A stretch of DNA of 64,000 nt from the NCBI RefSeq assembly GCF_014831675.1, contig NZ_VJXY01000003.1, forward strand, positions 62,001 to 126,000. Reading direction: 5' to 3'. Origin of the DNA: Komarekiella delphini-convector SJRDD-AB1. GTDB lineage: Bacteria; Cyanobacteriota; Cyanobacteriia; Cyanobacteriales; Nostocaceae. A model generated the notes under the pieces. The model was not told the origin of the DNA. It saw nothing but the letters and a program-made list of their open reading frames with translations, and did not search any database. Numbering within the stretch: position 1 is the stretch's first letter; each line of letters opens with the position of its first letter. Position numbers and translations under genes: made by a program. This document shows, piece by piece, positions 18,757 through 28,489 of the stretch.

Positions 18757-19649
18757 ATAGCAAAGGTAAAAGTTAGAAGGAAGAAAGCAGAGAGAACTCT
18801 GAACTGCGGCTTTTGCCATAGACGCCCGTAGGGCGGTGAGGCAGCGCTGCAAAGAAACCCGACCTAGGCGACTGTGATAGTTCGCTGTGGTAGATAGTCT
18901 TGCCTGCGATATACTGCGCGTAGCTTGCTTCCCCGTGGGGGTACGAGCGTCACTCGGAGGGTTTGTCGTAAGACATCAGAAGTTCGGTAAGGCAGAAGGC
19001 TGAAAGTTAATTTTTATTAATAATTGATTTTACCTTTTACCTTTTACAAAAATCACCAGCAAATTTTTAGCAATAGATGCTTTCCTCGTAGGAGACGACA
19101 AAAGCTAAGCAAGTTAAAAGCAGAAGAAAGCTCTGTTAGAACTTATCACTGCCGATTTGGCTGTCTCTTTTACAATTGTGCTACGTAGGAGGAGAAAATC
19201 CTGCCCATCAACTAGAGGAGCTAGCCGCACTATCAGGTGTGGAAAACCCCCCATACGCATTGGATTGCATCCGAAATCCCGACGGTCGCCCGAAGTTCCG
19301 ATGCTTTGGCAAACCCTGCGGGTAAAGGAGAAAGCTGACTATCGGACTTCTCGGAAGCAGACGATCAGACTTCTCTTTGTACTGGTAAAACGTCTAGCCG
19401 ACGGCAATTCGCTTCTACAATCTAGCAAACCGCTGGGGTCTTGTGAAACTTCGCTCAGTTGATTATCAATATATTTAGATATATTAAAGTGTCTATATAA
19501 AGCTTTGCAAATAATGCAGTTGCGAGAAAAACAGCTCATCAAGTCAGGGTATAAATAAATATTAAGTATTGAGGTTAGAGGAGAGGTGACAGGTTATGGA
19601 GAATAATCTATTCCCATTCTTCAGTTCCCCGCTCCTCATCTAATGCGAG
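18757..19649. other. Long spacer between dnaK and dnaJ with repeats and an odd GC-rich segment
   Basis: About 890 bases. Near dnaJ (18820-18965) there are interspersed palindromic repeats of the Nostoc type (GACGCCCGTAGGGCG; CTTCCCCGTGGGGGTACG). From 19140 to 19325 the DNA is GC-richer than its surroundings and holds a frame of about 61 codons with protein-like composition but no ATG (see findings). A 101-codon frame at 19157-19462 in another register is Arg/Ser-rich and not called. No tRNA or known small RNA was recognised. Confidence 0.4.
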
Positions 19650-19790
19650 TTCGACAGGTCATGTGCTGTCCCCTAATTAACCTAATAAAAAAACCTCTTA
19701 GAGGTTTTACTAAGTTAAAGTCTGTCCCTCTCTAGCATGCGAGAGAGACAGACTTTAACTTTAGTTCAAAGCAGGGACAGGTCTGTCGAA
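19650..19790. repeat. Nested inverted-repeat element downstream of dnaK
   Basis: Terminal TTCGACAG (19650-19657) and CTGTCGAA (19783-19790) enclose a second inverted pair (CTGTCCC near 19666, GGGACAG at 19774). Inside lie a 20-base-pair hairpin with one mismatch (19713-19732 with 19741-19760) and a terminator. The 141-base layout resembles a miniature inverted-repeat element or a highly structured 3' untranslated region. It starts seven bases after the dnaK stop. Confidence 0.5.
19688..19708 (-). terminator. Rho-independent terminator of dnaK
   Basis: On the minus strand AAAACCTC pairs with GAGGTTTT around a 3-base loop and runs into a stretch of seven T residues. It lies about 90 bases after the dnaK stop, and the A-run on the other side could allow function in both directions. 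Confidence 0.8.
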
Positions 19791-19796
19791 TTTATG

Positions 19797-21755
19797 TTAA
19801 TCTATCGCTTCGTAATCAGCCTGAGCGGTACTTTCTTCGTCAAAATCAAAATTAAATTGTGGTATTAGCGTGCCATTCATCGGTTGGTCTAGTTCTGAGG
19901 GCAAAAGACTAGCTGGAGCCTCGTCAACCTCATCACTTTGGTTGTTAGCACGGTTGTAAACATCGGCACCAATTGCGAACAGAGTTTGTTGGAAATCTTC
20001 TAAACGCTGCTTAAATTCTGCTATGGAAATACTAGAATCAGTCATAGCAGTTTGAAGCTGTATAACTTTTTCACTTGCCAAGGCTTTCATCTGCTCACCG
20101 ATTAGGTCGCTATTGTCTTTGATAGTGGATTCATAACTGAACAGCAGATTATCCCCTTGGTTTTTAAGTTCCACCAATTCTTTGCGTCTTCTGTCTTCTT
20201 CAGCAAACAATTCAGCTTCTTGACGCATGCGTTCAACTTCGTTAGTACTCAACCCACCCGTATTGGTAATCCTAATACTCTGCTCTCTACCTGTGCCTTT
20301 ATCTTGGGCAGAAACCTTAAGAATTCCGTTGACATCGATTTCAAAAGATACTTCAATTTGAGGCACGCCACGAGGAGATGGAGGAATTCCTGCCAGTAGA
20401 AACTTGCCGAGACTTTTATTATCCCGTGCCATTGCTCGTTCACCTTGGAGAACGTGAATTTCCACCGAGGTTTGCCCATCAACTGCTGTAGAAAATACTT
20501 GTGACTTACTCGTAGGAATTGTAGTGTTACGTTCAATGATTTTGGTGAACACTTCACCCAAAGTTTCAATTCCTAGAGACAGGGGGGTAACATCCAATAG
20601 TAAAAGATTATCGACTTCGCCACCCAGGACACCAGCTTGGATAGCAGCTCCCAGTGCTACGGCTTCGTCAGGGTTGACCGAGCGATCAGGAGCTTTGCCA
20701 TTGAAAAACTTGATCAGCGCGTTTTGGACTGCGGGAATGCGTGTGGAACCACCTACCAAAATAATCCGATCTATGTCTTGTGGTTTAAGGTCTGCGTCTT
20801 TGAGGGCTTGGATCATCGGTTCGATGGTAGCTGCAATTAAATTCCCTGCCAACTCTTCAAATTTAGAGCGGCTGAGTTCCATTTCTAGGTGCTTCGGGCC
20901 AGTTTCATCGGCGGTGATAAATGGCAAGTTAATGGAAGTACTGGCCATACTAGAAAGTTCAATCTTGGCCTTTTCCGCTGCTTCTCGTAGGCGTTGCAGT
21001 GCCATTTTATCTGGGGAAAGGTCAAGCTGCTCTTGTTCCTGGAAGCGTTCACTCATCCAGCGTACGATCGCATTATCAAAGTCGTCTCCACCTAAGTGGT
21101 TGTTGCCACAAGTAGCCTTAACTTCAAAAACTCCATCCCCAAGTTGGAGAATGGATACATCGAAGGTACCGCCTCCGAGGTCAAATACTAAAATTAACTG
21201 CTCTTGCTCTTGTTTATCCAACCCAAAAGCTAAAGCAGCGGCGGTTGGTTCATTGATAATCCGCAAAACTTCTAGTCCGGCAATCGTACCAGCATCTTTA
21301 GTCGCCTGTCTTTGGGCATCTGTGAAATATGCTGGTACGGTGATCACTGCTTGAGTTACGGCTTCACCTAAGAAGTTTTCCGCATCCTGTTTGAGCTTTT
21401 GGAGGATCATGGCGGATAGTTCTTGTGGCGTGTAGTTTCGTCCGCGAATTTGAACATCAACAGTATCGTCTCGACCTTTGACACAGTTGTAGGGTACGCG
21501 ATCGCGCTCTATTTCGGTGTCTTCCCAACGTCGCCCGATGAATCGCTTGATACTGTAGATTGTGTTTTCGGCATTGGTTACAGCTTGTCGCTTTGCCAGT
21601 TGGCCCACCAAGCGATCGCCGCCTTTCCCAAATCCCACAATACTAGGAGTAGTTCGTCCGCCCTCTGAATTGGAGATCACAAGTGGTTGACCACCTTCCA
21701 ATACTGCGACGCAACTATTAGTAGTGCCTAAGTCGATCCCAATAACTTTTCCCAT
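19797..21755 (-). CDS. dnaK: Chaperone DnaK (Hsp70)
   Basis: A 652-residue Hsp70. The nucleotide-binding domain shows [50 protein letters not shown] and [13 protein letters not shown]. The peptide-binding domain begins [15 protein letters not shown] and the helical lid follows. The C-terminus ends in an acidic variable tail without the EEVD-like motif of some DnaK proteins. Cyanobacteria carry several dnaK paralogs, and linkage to grpE and dnaJ suggests this is the housekeeping or heat-shock DnaK2-like copy, though that is inference. No CIRCE operator was seen upstream. Confidence 0.95.
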   Translation of the reverse strand: MGKVIGIDLGTTNSCVAVLEGGQPLVISNSEGGRTTPSIVGFGKGGDRLVGQLAKRQAVTNAENTIYSIKRFIGRRWEDTEIERDRVPYNCVKGRDDTVDVQIRGRNYTPQELSAMILQKLKQDAENFLGEAVTQAVITVPAYFTDAQRQATKDAGTIAGLEVLRIINEPTAAALAFGLDKQEQEQLILVFDLGGGTFDVSILQLGDGVFEVKATCGNNHLGGDDFDNAIVRWMSERFQEQEQLDLSPDKMALQRLREAAEKAKIELSSMASTSINLPFITADETGPKHLEMELSRSKFEELAGNLIAATIEPMIQALKDADLKPQDIDRIILVGGSTRIPAVQNALIKFFNGKAPDRSVNPDEAVALGAAIQAGVLGGEVDNLLLLDVTPLSLGIETLGEVFTKIIERNTTIPTSKSQVFSTAVDGQTSVEIHVLQGERAMARDNKSLGKFLLAGIPPSPRGVPQIEVSFEIDVNGILKVSAQDKGTGREQSIRITNTGGLSTNEVERMRQEAELFAEEDRRRKELVELKNQGDNLLFSYESTIKDNSDLIGEQMKALASEKVIQLQTAMTDSSISIAEFKQRLEDFQQTLFAIGADVYNRANNQSDEVDEAPASLLPSELDQPMNGTLIPQFNFDFDEESTAQADYEAID

Positions 21756-22026
21756 ACTTACCAGTATTTTTACTGAGTCTTTCTGCTGTAATTATGTGGC
21801 GGACTAACTTTTTTCGCTCGAACCGAAGACAAAAGATAATTTTTGTTAAAAATGGGTAAATAGAAATAGAAGACACGGAGAGTCTTTTTCTGTACGTTAC
21901 CGCACGTTCCAAGCTCTCTAGTGTCTTCTTGTACCTCATCTTCTTCATCTTTTTTATGCCTCAGTTACGATGCTCGCCCTTGCCACAACCAAGGCACTTA
22001 TGGTCAGCGAGGCGAGCAACTACAGC

Positions 22027-22776
22027 TTAACTGTTGGCTGGACTCGACTGATTTTCCTCCGTAGGGGGTGTATCTTCCTTTGGAGCAGCTACTTTGACCA
22101 TTGCATGGCGTAGCACGCGATCGCCTAAGAAATATCCGCGCACTAACTCTTCTAACACTGTTCCTTCAGGATGTTCATCCGTAGGTTCCCGCATTACTGC
22201 TTCGTGCAGGTTGGGATCAAATTCTTGACCTTCAGGACGCATTGGTGACACACCAAGGCGCTTGAGGCTATCCACTAATTGTTTATAAACGCCTTGGTAA
22301 CTTTTGTGAATTGTCATTTCGCCATCGCTTTGCGGTTTGAGGTGCGATCGGGCCCGCTCAAAATTATCGACCACTGGCAGCAATTCAGTAATCGTATTCC
22401 TCTTCACTAGCGCCTCTAGGTCTTCTTTTTCTTTGCTTGTGCGTTTGCGGTAATTCTCAAAATCTGCGGCAATCCGCATATATTGAGTACTACGCTCCTC
22501 TAGTTGTGCTTTGAGAGCTTCAATTTGTTGAGTCAATCCTGTTAAAGCTGCCGTTTCCACTTCTGTTTTCTCAGTCGCAGCGACGCCATTTTCTTGATTG
22601 AGAGTAGCTGTATCTCCCGGTACATTAGTTTGGGCTGCCACTTGCTCACTAACCTCGCTGCCAGATTCGTTGGAGTTGATTTGGGCTGGGGAGTCGCTCA
22701 TCATTGCTTGCTTTACCTCTATTGGTTCACCCAATTGCTGGCTTGTATAGTTTACCTGTTTATTTTCGTCCATCAT
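22027..22776 (-). CDS. grpE: Nucleotide exchange factor GrpE
   Basis: A 249-residue GrpE that releases ADP from DnaK. The first 85 residues are a low-complexity Gln/Ser/Thr/Glu tail, typical of cyanobacterial GrpE. Next comes the long dimer helix ([20 protein letters not shown] then [16 protein letters not shown]) and the beta domain ending [17 protein letters not shown]. It lies about 270 bases upstream of dnaK on the same strand; the gap makes co-transcription likely but not certain. Confidence 0.95.
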   Translation of the reverse strand: MMDENKQVNYTSQQLGEPIEVKQAMMSDSPAQINSNESGSEVSEQVAAQTNVPGDTATLNQENGVAATEKTEVETAALTGLTQQIEALKAQLEERSTQYMRIAADFENYRKRTSKEKEDLEALVKRNTITELLPVVDNFERARSHLKPQSDGEMTIHKSYQGVYKQLVDSLKRLGVSPMRPEGQEFDPNLHEAVMREPTDEHPEGTVLEELVRGYFLGDRVLRHAMVKVAAPKEDTPPTEENQSSPANS

Positions 22777-23127
22777 TGTCTAATCTTCCCAGATACTTTT
22801 TACGGCAGTGTGTCACCACAAATTACAACCGTTGCCATTAAAAGCTTGCAATTGAGGCTGATTTTGTTGCCGATATTTTTCTGGAGTAATGTCACCGTCC
22901 TCTTATTGTGACAAATGACGAACGCATTAGCGTAGACGCCTCTAGGGTGGTAAACCGAAGAGTTATACCAATTTAAAAAAAGAATGTGACAGACAGACCA
23001 AGTAGAGACGTTGCAATGCAACGTCTCTACTTGAAGTGAGGATTGAATTTAATCAGTGTCAATGAGAATTCTGTGTCATAGGCTGGGAATACTTTAATCA
23101 GAGGTTTCCCGTACTCATTGCTCATTT
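22777..23127. other. Divergent promoter region grpE/pilB
   Basis: About 350 bases separating grpE (minus) from pilB (plus). It contains a palindromic repeat at 23001-23031 and no supported reading frame. Promoters of both units must lie here, but I cannot mark clear elements. Confidence 0.5.
23001..23031. repeat. Perfect 15-bp palindrome (interspersed Nostoc repeat)
   Basis: AGTAGAGACGTTGCA and its exact reverse complement are separated by one base. The sequence is a known type of dispersed palindrome in Nostoc genomes. It lies in the grpE/pilB promoter region and would form a strong hairpin in either transcript. Confidence 0.8.
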
Positions 23128-25140
23128 ATGACTTACTCGTCACCACAACGGCGCAGTACCGCTCTAACTACCAGAACAGAGTTTTCACCCTTCGGCAACA
23201 AGCTAGTGCAATCTGGCTATGTCAATAGTGAACAGATGAGGCAGGCACTAATTGAAAGCCGCAAGTCTGGCAGACCCTTGACAGAAGTACTAGAGTCAAT
23301 CACTGGGCAACAACTCTCACCTGAGTTGCTCAGGCAATACAAAAAACAGCAGCTATTTGAACTTAAAATCTTATACGGTGTTGAATTCCTTGATCCGGAA
23401 GTCAACCAAGTTGGCAATACGATGGTGGGGAACCTGATTGAAACCCTCATCCCAGTAGATATCTGTCGTCGCCATCGCTTAGTACCACTGTCGAAACACG
23501 AAGACCAAACCCCGCCCTCAGTTTTAGTGGCAATGGTCGCTCCGGATAATTTAGAGGCTTCCGATGACCTAAACCGCATCTTGCGCCCACAAGGCTTGGC
23601 ATTGCAGCGCATGGTGATTACCCAGGAAGACTACCAGCAGCTAATCAACCAATATTTAGATGAACTTGCTGTTCGGCAAAAGCACCTGGAACAAGAAAAG
23701 TTTACAGATATCAATCAGGATTTAGAAAATCTTGGAAATCTCGACTTAGAAGATGCCCCTGATGATATGGAGGCTGATTTAGGGGCAGCGATGAAGGGTG
23801 CAGAGGATGCCCCAGTCATCAATCTGGTTAATAGAATTCTAGCTAAAGCCTTGCATGAGAAGGTTTCTGATATTCACATCGAACCACAAGAAGAAAACTT
23901 ACGCATTCGCTTCCGTAAAGATGGGGTATTGCGTGAAGCTTTCGATCCCCTACCCAAAAAAATCATTCCGGCGGTGACAGCGCGGTTTAAAATCATTTCT
24001 AATCTAGATATTGCCGAACGGCGTTTACCCCAAGATGGACGCATCCGGCGGATGTTTGAGGGGCGTAAAGTAGACTTCCGCGTAAATACCTTGCCCAGTC
24101 GCTACGGTGAAAAGGTAGTGTTGCGGATTTTGGATAACTCCTCCACCCAACTCGGATTGAATAAGTTAATTACTGATCCTGAAACTTTGCAGATTGTCCA
24201 GGATATGGTTAGTCGTCCCTTTGGTCTAATTTTGGTCACAGGGCCAACTGGTTCTGGGAAAACAACCTCGCTCTATTCTGCATTATCAGAAAAGAATGAT
24301 CCCGGAATTAATATCAGCACTGTGGAAGACCCAATTGAGTATAGTCTTCCAGGGATTACTCAAGTACAGGTGATTCGCGAAAAAGGGCTGGATTTTGCTA
24401 CCGCGTTGCGGGCTTTCTTGCGGCAAGACCCAGATGTGCTACTCGTAGGTGAAACGCGAGATAAAGAAACGGCAAAAACAGCAATTGAGGCTGCCTTAAC
24501 CGGTCACTTAGTATTAACGACCTTACATACCAATGATGCCCCAGGAGCGATCGCTCGTTTGGGAGAAATGGGCATTGAGCCTTTCATGGTTTCTAGTTCT
24601 CTGATTGGCGTTTTGGCTCAACGTTTGGTGCGGCGTGTATGTTCCGATTGTCGTATTCCCTACACTCCTACAACTGAGGAACTAGCTCGCTATGGTCTAT
24701 CAGCGTCCCAAGATGTGGGAGTTACCTTTTATAAAGCTAACAGTTTGACATTAGAAGCGATCGCTGAAGCCAAAGCCAAAAATCAGCTTTGCCCAACGTG
24801 TAATGGTGCTGGTTACAAGGGACGTTGTGGTGTTTATGAAGTCATGCGAGTGACTGAAAATCTGCAAACCCTCATCAACGAAGATGCACCAACAGAACGT
24901 ATTAAGGAAGTTGCAGTTGAAGAAGGAATGAAAACCTTGCTGGCTTATAGCCTGGACTTAGTGAAACAAGGTGCTACCACTCTAGAAGAAGTAGATCGAG
25001 TCACATTTACTGATACGGGTTTGGAAGCAGAGTTAAAAGCCAAACGAAAAAGTGGTCTTACCTGTCGGACTTGTCATGCTGAATTAAAACCAGAATGGCT
25101 AGATTGCCCTTACTGTATGACATCTCGTTTTCAGGATTAG
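23128..25140 (+). CDS. pilB: Type IV pilus assembly ATPase PilB
   Basis: A 670-residue hexameric ATPase that drives pilus extension and, in cyanobacteria, motility and DNA uptake. The N-terminal MshEN/GspE_N domain contains GNKLVQSGYVNSEQMRQALI. The motor has Walker A GPTGSGKTTSLYSA, the Asp box, Walker B DVLLVGETRD and a His box. A tetracysteine zinc site is visible (CSDC ... CPTCNGAGYKGRC). At the extreme C-terminus there is an extra CRTCHAELKPEWLDCPYC zinc ribbon. It is the first gene of the pilB-pilT-pilC cluster on the plus strand. Confidence 0.95.
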   Translation: MTYSSPQRRSTALTTRTEFSPFGNKLVQSGYVNSEQMRQALIESRKSGRPLTEVLESITGQQLSPELLRQYKKQQLFELKILYGVEFLDPEVNQVGNTMVGNLIETLIPVDICRRHRLVPLSKHEDQTPPSVLVAMVAPDNLEASDDLNRILRPQGLALQRMVITQEDYQQLINQYLDELAVRQKHLEQEKFTDINQDLENLGNLDLEDAPDDMEADLGAAMKGAEDAPVINLVNRILAKALHEKVSDIHIEPQEENLRIRFRKDGVLREAFDPLPKKIIPAVTARFKIISNLDIAERRLPQDGRIRRMFEGRKVDFRVNTLPSRYGEKVVLRILDNSSTQLGLNKLITDPETLQIVQDMVSRPFGLILVTGPTGSGKTTSLYSALSEKNDPGINISTVEDPIEYSLPGITQVQVIREKGLDFATALRAFLRQDPDVLLVGETRDKETAKTAIEAALTGHLVLTTLHTNDAPGAIARLGEMGIEPFMVSSSLIGVLAQRLVRRVCSDCRIPYTPTTEELARYGLSASQDVGVTFYKANSLTLEAIAEAKAKNQLCPTCNGAGYKGRCGVYEVMRVTENLQTLINEDAPTERIKEVAVEEGMKTLLAYSLDLVKQGATTLEEVDRVTFTDTGLEAELKAKRKSGLTCRTCHAELKPEWLDCPYCMTSRFQD

Positions 25141-25174
25141 TCATTAGTCATTAACCGATAGTTAGTAATTTTAA

Positions 25175-25241
25175 ACAAATGACAAAGCGCAAAGTCTGAG
25201 CGCCGGCTTCCGGCGAATAGAACTTTGTAAGAGAGGACAAA
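25175..25241 (+). repeat. 67-base dispersed repeat, copy 1
   Basis: This spacer element between pilB and pilT is repeated in inverted orientation at 43814-43880 with only three mismatches. It has an inner hairpin CGCCGG-CTT-CCGGCG and outer arms CAAAGT / ACTTTG. Confidence 0.85.
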
Positions 25242-25261
25242 TAACAAAAGGAAACAGAACA

Positions 25262-26392
25262 ATGGAAATGATGATCGAAGACCTGATGGAGCAGTTGGTT
25301 GAAATGGGTGGCTCGGATATGCATTTATCCGCTGGCTTACCTCCCTATTTCCGCATTAGTGGCAAACTCACACCTATTGGCGAAGAGGTGTTGACAGCTG
25401 ATCAGTGTCAAAGGCTAATTTTTAGTATGCTTAACAACACCCAGCGCAAAACTTTGGAACAAACCTGGGAGTTGGATTGTTCTTATGGTGTTAAGGGCTT
25501 GGCTCGTTTCCGGGTCAATGTCTATAAAGAGCGTGGTGCTTATGCTGCTTGCTTACGGGCATTAAGTTCCAAAATTCCTAACTTTGAAAAATTAGGTCTG
25601 CCAGATGTGGTGCGGGAAATGTCAGATAAGCCCAGAGGGTTAATTCTGGTGACAGGCCCTACAGGTTCCGGGAAGACAACTACCCTAGCGGCAATGATTG
25701 ACTTGATTAACCGCACTAAGGCAGAGCATATTTTAACGGTGGAAGACCCGATTGAATTTGTTTACGAACCAATCAAAAGCTTAGTTCACCAGCGGCAACT
25801 AGGTGAAGATACCAAGAGCTTTGCTAATGCCTTGAAGGCAGCCTTGCGGGAAGATCCAGATATTGTTCTGGTGGGGGAAATGCGCGATTTAGAAACGATT
25901 TCTTTGGCGATTTCCGCAGCGGAAACAGGACACTTGGTATTTGGTACGCTACACACCAGTTCTGCTGCACAAACTGTTGACCGGATTATCGATGTTTTTC
26001 CCCATGAAAGACAAACCCAAGTGCGGGTGCAGTTATCTAACTCACTAGTAGCAGTGTTTAGCCAAACCTTAGTGCCAAAGAAAAACCCTAAGCCTGGTGA
26101 GTATGGTCGAGTAATGGCTCAAGAAATTTTGATCGTTACCCCCGCTATTTCCAACTTGATTCGAGAAGGCAAAACATCTCAAATTTACTCAGCTATTCAA
26201 ACTGGCGGCAAATTGGGAATGCAAACGCTGGAGAAGGTTTTAGCCGATTTTTACAAAGCCGGAACGATCTCTTTTGAAGCAGCGATGTCTAAGACTTCTA
26301 AGCCAGATGAAATCCAACGTCTGATCGGTACTGCTACACCACAGGCAGCAGGTGCGAAACCTGGCGCTAATGCGGCTGCCAGAGCACATTAA
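25262..26392 (+). CDS. pilT: Type IV pilus retraction ATPase PilT
   Basis: A 376-residue hexameric ATPase that powers pilus retraction. The N-terminal PAS-like domain has LVEMGGSDMHLSAGLPPYFR. The motor has Walker A GPTGSGKTTTLA, Walker B DIVLVGEMRDLETI and the His box FGTLHTSSAAQTVDRIID, followed by the family AIRxLIREGK-type motif as NLIREGKTSQI. A Gly/Ala tail ends the protein. Ribosome-binding sequence AAGGAA lies 7 bases before the ATG. It lies 121 bases after pilB and 103 before pilC. Confidence 0.95.
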   Translation: MEMMIEDLMEQLVEMGGSDMHLSAGLPPYFRISGKLTPIGEEVLTADQCQRLIFSMLNNTQRKTLEQTWELDCSYGVKGLARFRVNVYKERGAYAACLRALSSKIPNFEKLGLPDVVREMSDKPRGLILVTGPTGSGKTTTLAAMIDLINRTKAEHILTVEDPIEFVYEPIKSLVHQRQLGEDTKSFANALKAALREDPDIVLVGEMRDLETISLAISAAETGHLVFGTLHTSSAAQTVDRIIDVFPHERQTQVRVQLSNSLVAVFSQTLVPKKNPKPGEYGRVMAQEILIVTPAISNLIREGKTSQIYSAIQTGGKLGMQTLEKVLADFYKAGTISFEAAMSKTSKPDEIQRLIGTATPQAAGAKPGANAAARAH

Positions 26393-26495
26393 AGTAACCA
26401 AAAAGATGAAGAAGATGGGGGAGATGAAGGAGTGGAGGAATAATAACTCTTGATTTTTGACCCTTGACTATTTTGAATTTTGAATTTTTAAATCC

Positions 26496-27719
26496 ATGCC
26501 AACCTATGTTGCCCGTGTTCGAGACTCGCAAGGAAAATCCAGAACAGAAAAATTTGTTGCCGAATCCTTGACGCAAGCCCGTACTAATCTCAGAGATCAA
26601 GGTTTTGTAGTCCAAGAAATCAAACAATTTCAAGGTTTTCAAGCAAACTTTGATTTGAAAAAAATCCAGAATTCCTTAGTTAAAGTATCTGTTAAAGACA
26701 AAGCTGTTTTTTCCCGTCAATTTGCCGTTTTGATGAATGCGGGAGTTGCGATCGTTAGAAGTTTGGGGGTACTTTCCGAACAGTGTAGTAATACTAAACT
26801 GAAACAAGCGCTTGTTGATATTAGCAACGATGTTCAAAGTGGAATGAATCTTTCTGAGTCAATGCGAAAGCATCCTGACTGCTTTGATGGATTATATGTG
26901 AGTATGATTCAAGCTGGCGAAGTTGGTGGTGTTCTGGACGAAGTATTGAATCGTTTAGCCAAGTTGTTAGAAGATGTTGCCCGCTTACAAAACCAAATTA
27001 AATCAGCATTGTCTTATCCAGTGGTTGTGGGTTGTATAGCAGTTGCTATTTTTCTTGGTATGACCATTTTTCTCATTCCCATTTTTGCAAAAATTTTTAC
27101 AGAAATTGGAACTGAATTACCACTTCTAACACAATTCTTGATGGATTGTAGCCAATTTTTGAGAAGTCCGAAGGTTTTCATACTTATCGCTATTCTTGTA
27201 GGATTGAAAATTGCCTATTCACAGTACTATAAAACTCCTGTTGGCCGCCAAACAATTGATCGCCTTTCTCTCAAGATGCCATTATTTGGTGACTTAATTC
27301 AAAAGTCTTCAGTTGCTCGCTTTAGCCGAACTTTTGGTTCTTTAACTCGTTCAGGTGTGCCAATTTTAACTTGCTTAGAAATTGTTCGAGATACATCAGG
27401 AAACCAAGTAATTGCCAATGCTATAGATGCAGCCCGTATAGAAATTCAACAAGGAGGGATGATTAGCATTGCTTTACAAAAAGATAGTGTTTTTCCGGTT
27501 ATGGCAATTCAGATGATTAGTATCGGAGAAGAAACTGGAGAATTAGATGCAATGTTGATGAAAGTTGCTGATTTCTATGAAGATGAAGTCGAGCAAGCAG
27601 TAAAAGCAATGACTAGTATTTTGGAACCGGTGATGATTGTAGTTCTAGGGGGAATGGTTGGAACCATTTTGTTGGCGATGTATCTGCCTATGTTTGCGGT
27701 GTTTGAAAAGTTGGGATAG
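26496..27719 (+). CDS. pilC: Type IV pilus inner-membrane platform protein PilC
   Basis: A 407-residue GspF/PilC-family protein that forms the membrane platform turned by PilB and PilT. It has two homologous T2SSF domains (about residues 70-195 and 273-395). The first ends in hydrophobic segment VVVGCIAVAIFLGMTIFLIP, the second in IVVLGGMVGTILLAMYLPMF, with a third segment near VFILIAILVGLKIAYS. The N-terminal domain opens PTYVARVRDSQGKSR. It completes the pilBTC motor set. pilM/N/O/Q genes are not in this window. Confidence 0.95.
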   Translation: MPTYVARVRDSQGKSRTEKFVAESLTQARTNLRDQGFVVQEIKQFQGFQANFDLKKIQNSLVKVSVKDKAVFSRQFAVLMNAGVAIVRSLGVLSEQCSNTKLKQALVDISNDVQSGMNLSESMRKHPDCFDGLYVSMIQAGEVGGVLDEVLNRLAKLLEDVARLQNQIKSALSYPVVVGCIAVAIFLGMTIFLIPIFAKIFTEIGTELPLLTQFLMDCSQFLRSPKVFILIAILVGLKIAYSQYYKTPVGRQTIDRLSLKMPLFGDLIQKSSVARFSRTFGSLTRSGVPILTCLEIVRDTSGNQVIANAIDAARIEIQQGGMISIALQKDSVFPVMAIQMISIGEETGELDAMLMKVADFYEDEVEQAVKAMTSILEPVMIVVLGGMVGTILLAMYLPMFAVFEKLG

Positions 27720-27731
27720 GTGATGAGCAAA

Positions 27732-27771
27732 TAAAGGATGAAGATAGTAAAATATCATACTTCATCCTTTA
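27732..27771 (+). terminator. Hairpin after pilC, possible terminator
   Basis: TAAAGGATGAAG (27732-27743) and CTTCATCCTTTA (27760-27771) form a perfect 12-base-pair stem with a 16-base loop, 12 bases after the pilC stop. No long T run follows, so its role as terminator is uncertain; it may be part of a short repeat. Confidence 0.4.
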
Positions 27772-27799
27772 AACTTCATACTTCATAATTGATAAAACC

Positions 27800-28360
27800 A
27801 TGCCTGTGCAAAAATCTCACTATGAAGCGAGCTTGGCAGAGTATAGCAATCATCTAGCTGCGATCGCCTTATTAAAACAACATCGACCATACTTGGAAAT
27901 GATTCCCAGTCTGCGTCGTCCAGATGAAAGTATTATCACTATACCTTTACCAATTGTTCGCCTCCGCAACACTATAACGAAAGTTCCACAGGCGACTTCC
28001 TTATCCTGTGATGTAGCAATTTTGATGTGCGATCCTGAGTGGAAAATTAAAACTGGAGCAGAAATTTTGCTCTTTATTCATCGTCCTCATGAAGACTTTT
28101 CTGATTTGTTAGGACGCTGGCGACAAAGCCAAGTTTTTCTAGACAAAGACTATGAGTGGTTGATGCCTCCTCGTCACAGCCATGTTTTAAGTGAAGGAGC
28201 TAATACTATATATCCTTTGTTCGTAGTTTTTGCCGAGACATCAGAACGCATTCAGCGAGGTCTTATAGGAGCGGAACTACCATTTGTCATTGAAACACCT
28301 CAATGGTTAGTTGAGGATAATCTCATAGACACTTTATCTCCAGAAGTTCCACCAGCTTAG
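27800..28360 (+). CDS. Conserved hypothetical protein
   Basis: A 186-residue soluble protein that I do not recognise. It has an N-terminal helix (HYEASLAEYSNHLAAIALL), a beta-rich middle (IITIPLPIVRLRNTI, VAILMCDPEW), and a motif-rich stretch LLFIHRPHEDFSDLLGRWR. There is no signal peptide or membrane helix. The evenly distributed hydrophobics and ordinary codon use indicate a real gene. It follows pilC on the same strand by 80 bases, so it could be part of that transcript, but nothing ties it to pili. Confidence 0.6.
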   Translation: MPVQKSHYEASLAEYSNHLAAIALLKQHRPYLEMIPSLRRPDESIITIPLPIVRLRNTITKVPQATSLSCDVAILMCDPEWKIKTGAEILLFIHRPHEDFSDLLGRWRQSQVFLDKDYEWLMPPRHSHVLSEGANTIYPLFVVFAETSERIQRGLIGAELPFVIETPQWLVEDNLIDTLSPEVPPA

Positions 28361-28489
28361 AAGAAGTTGAGAATTAATGGTGAGGAGCTAGGAGTTGGAA
28401 ATTTTCCGCAAAGCCAAAGATTCTGAAGTTACATACAAGTTTAAATTTTTAATTCAAACTTTTAACTCCTAACTCCTAACTTCTAATTA

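Noticed and set aside
19157-19462. 101-codon Arg/Ser-rich frame between dnaK and dnaJ
   Set aside because: Overlaps a better-looking frame in another register and has the composition of a shadow of GC-rich DNA.
22777-23127. CIRCE heat-shock operator near grpE or dnaK
   Set aside because: I searched by eye for TTAGCACTC-N9-GAGTGCTAA on both strands around grpE, dnaK and dnaJ and saw none; the palindrome at 23001 is a dispersed repeat.
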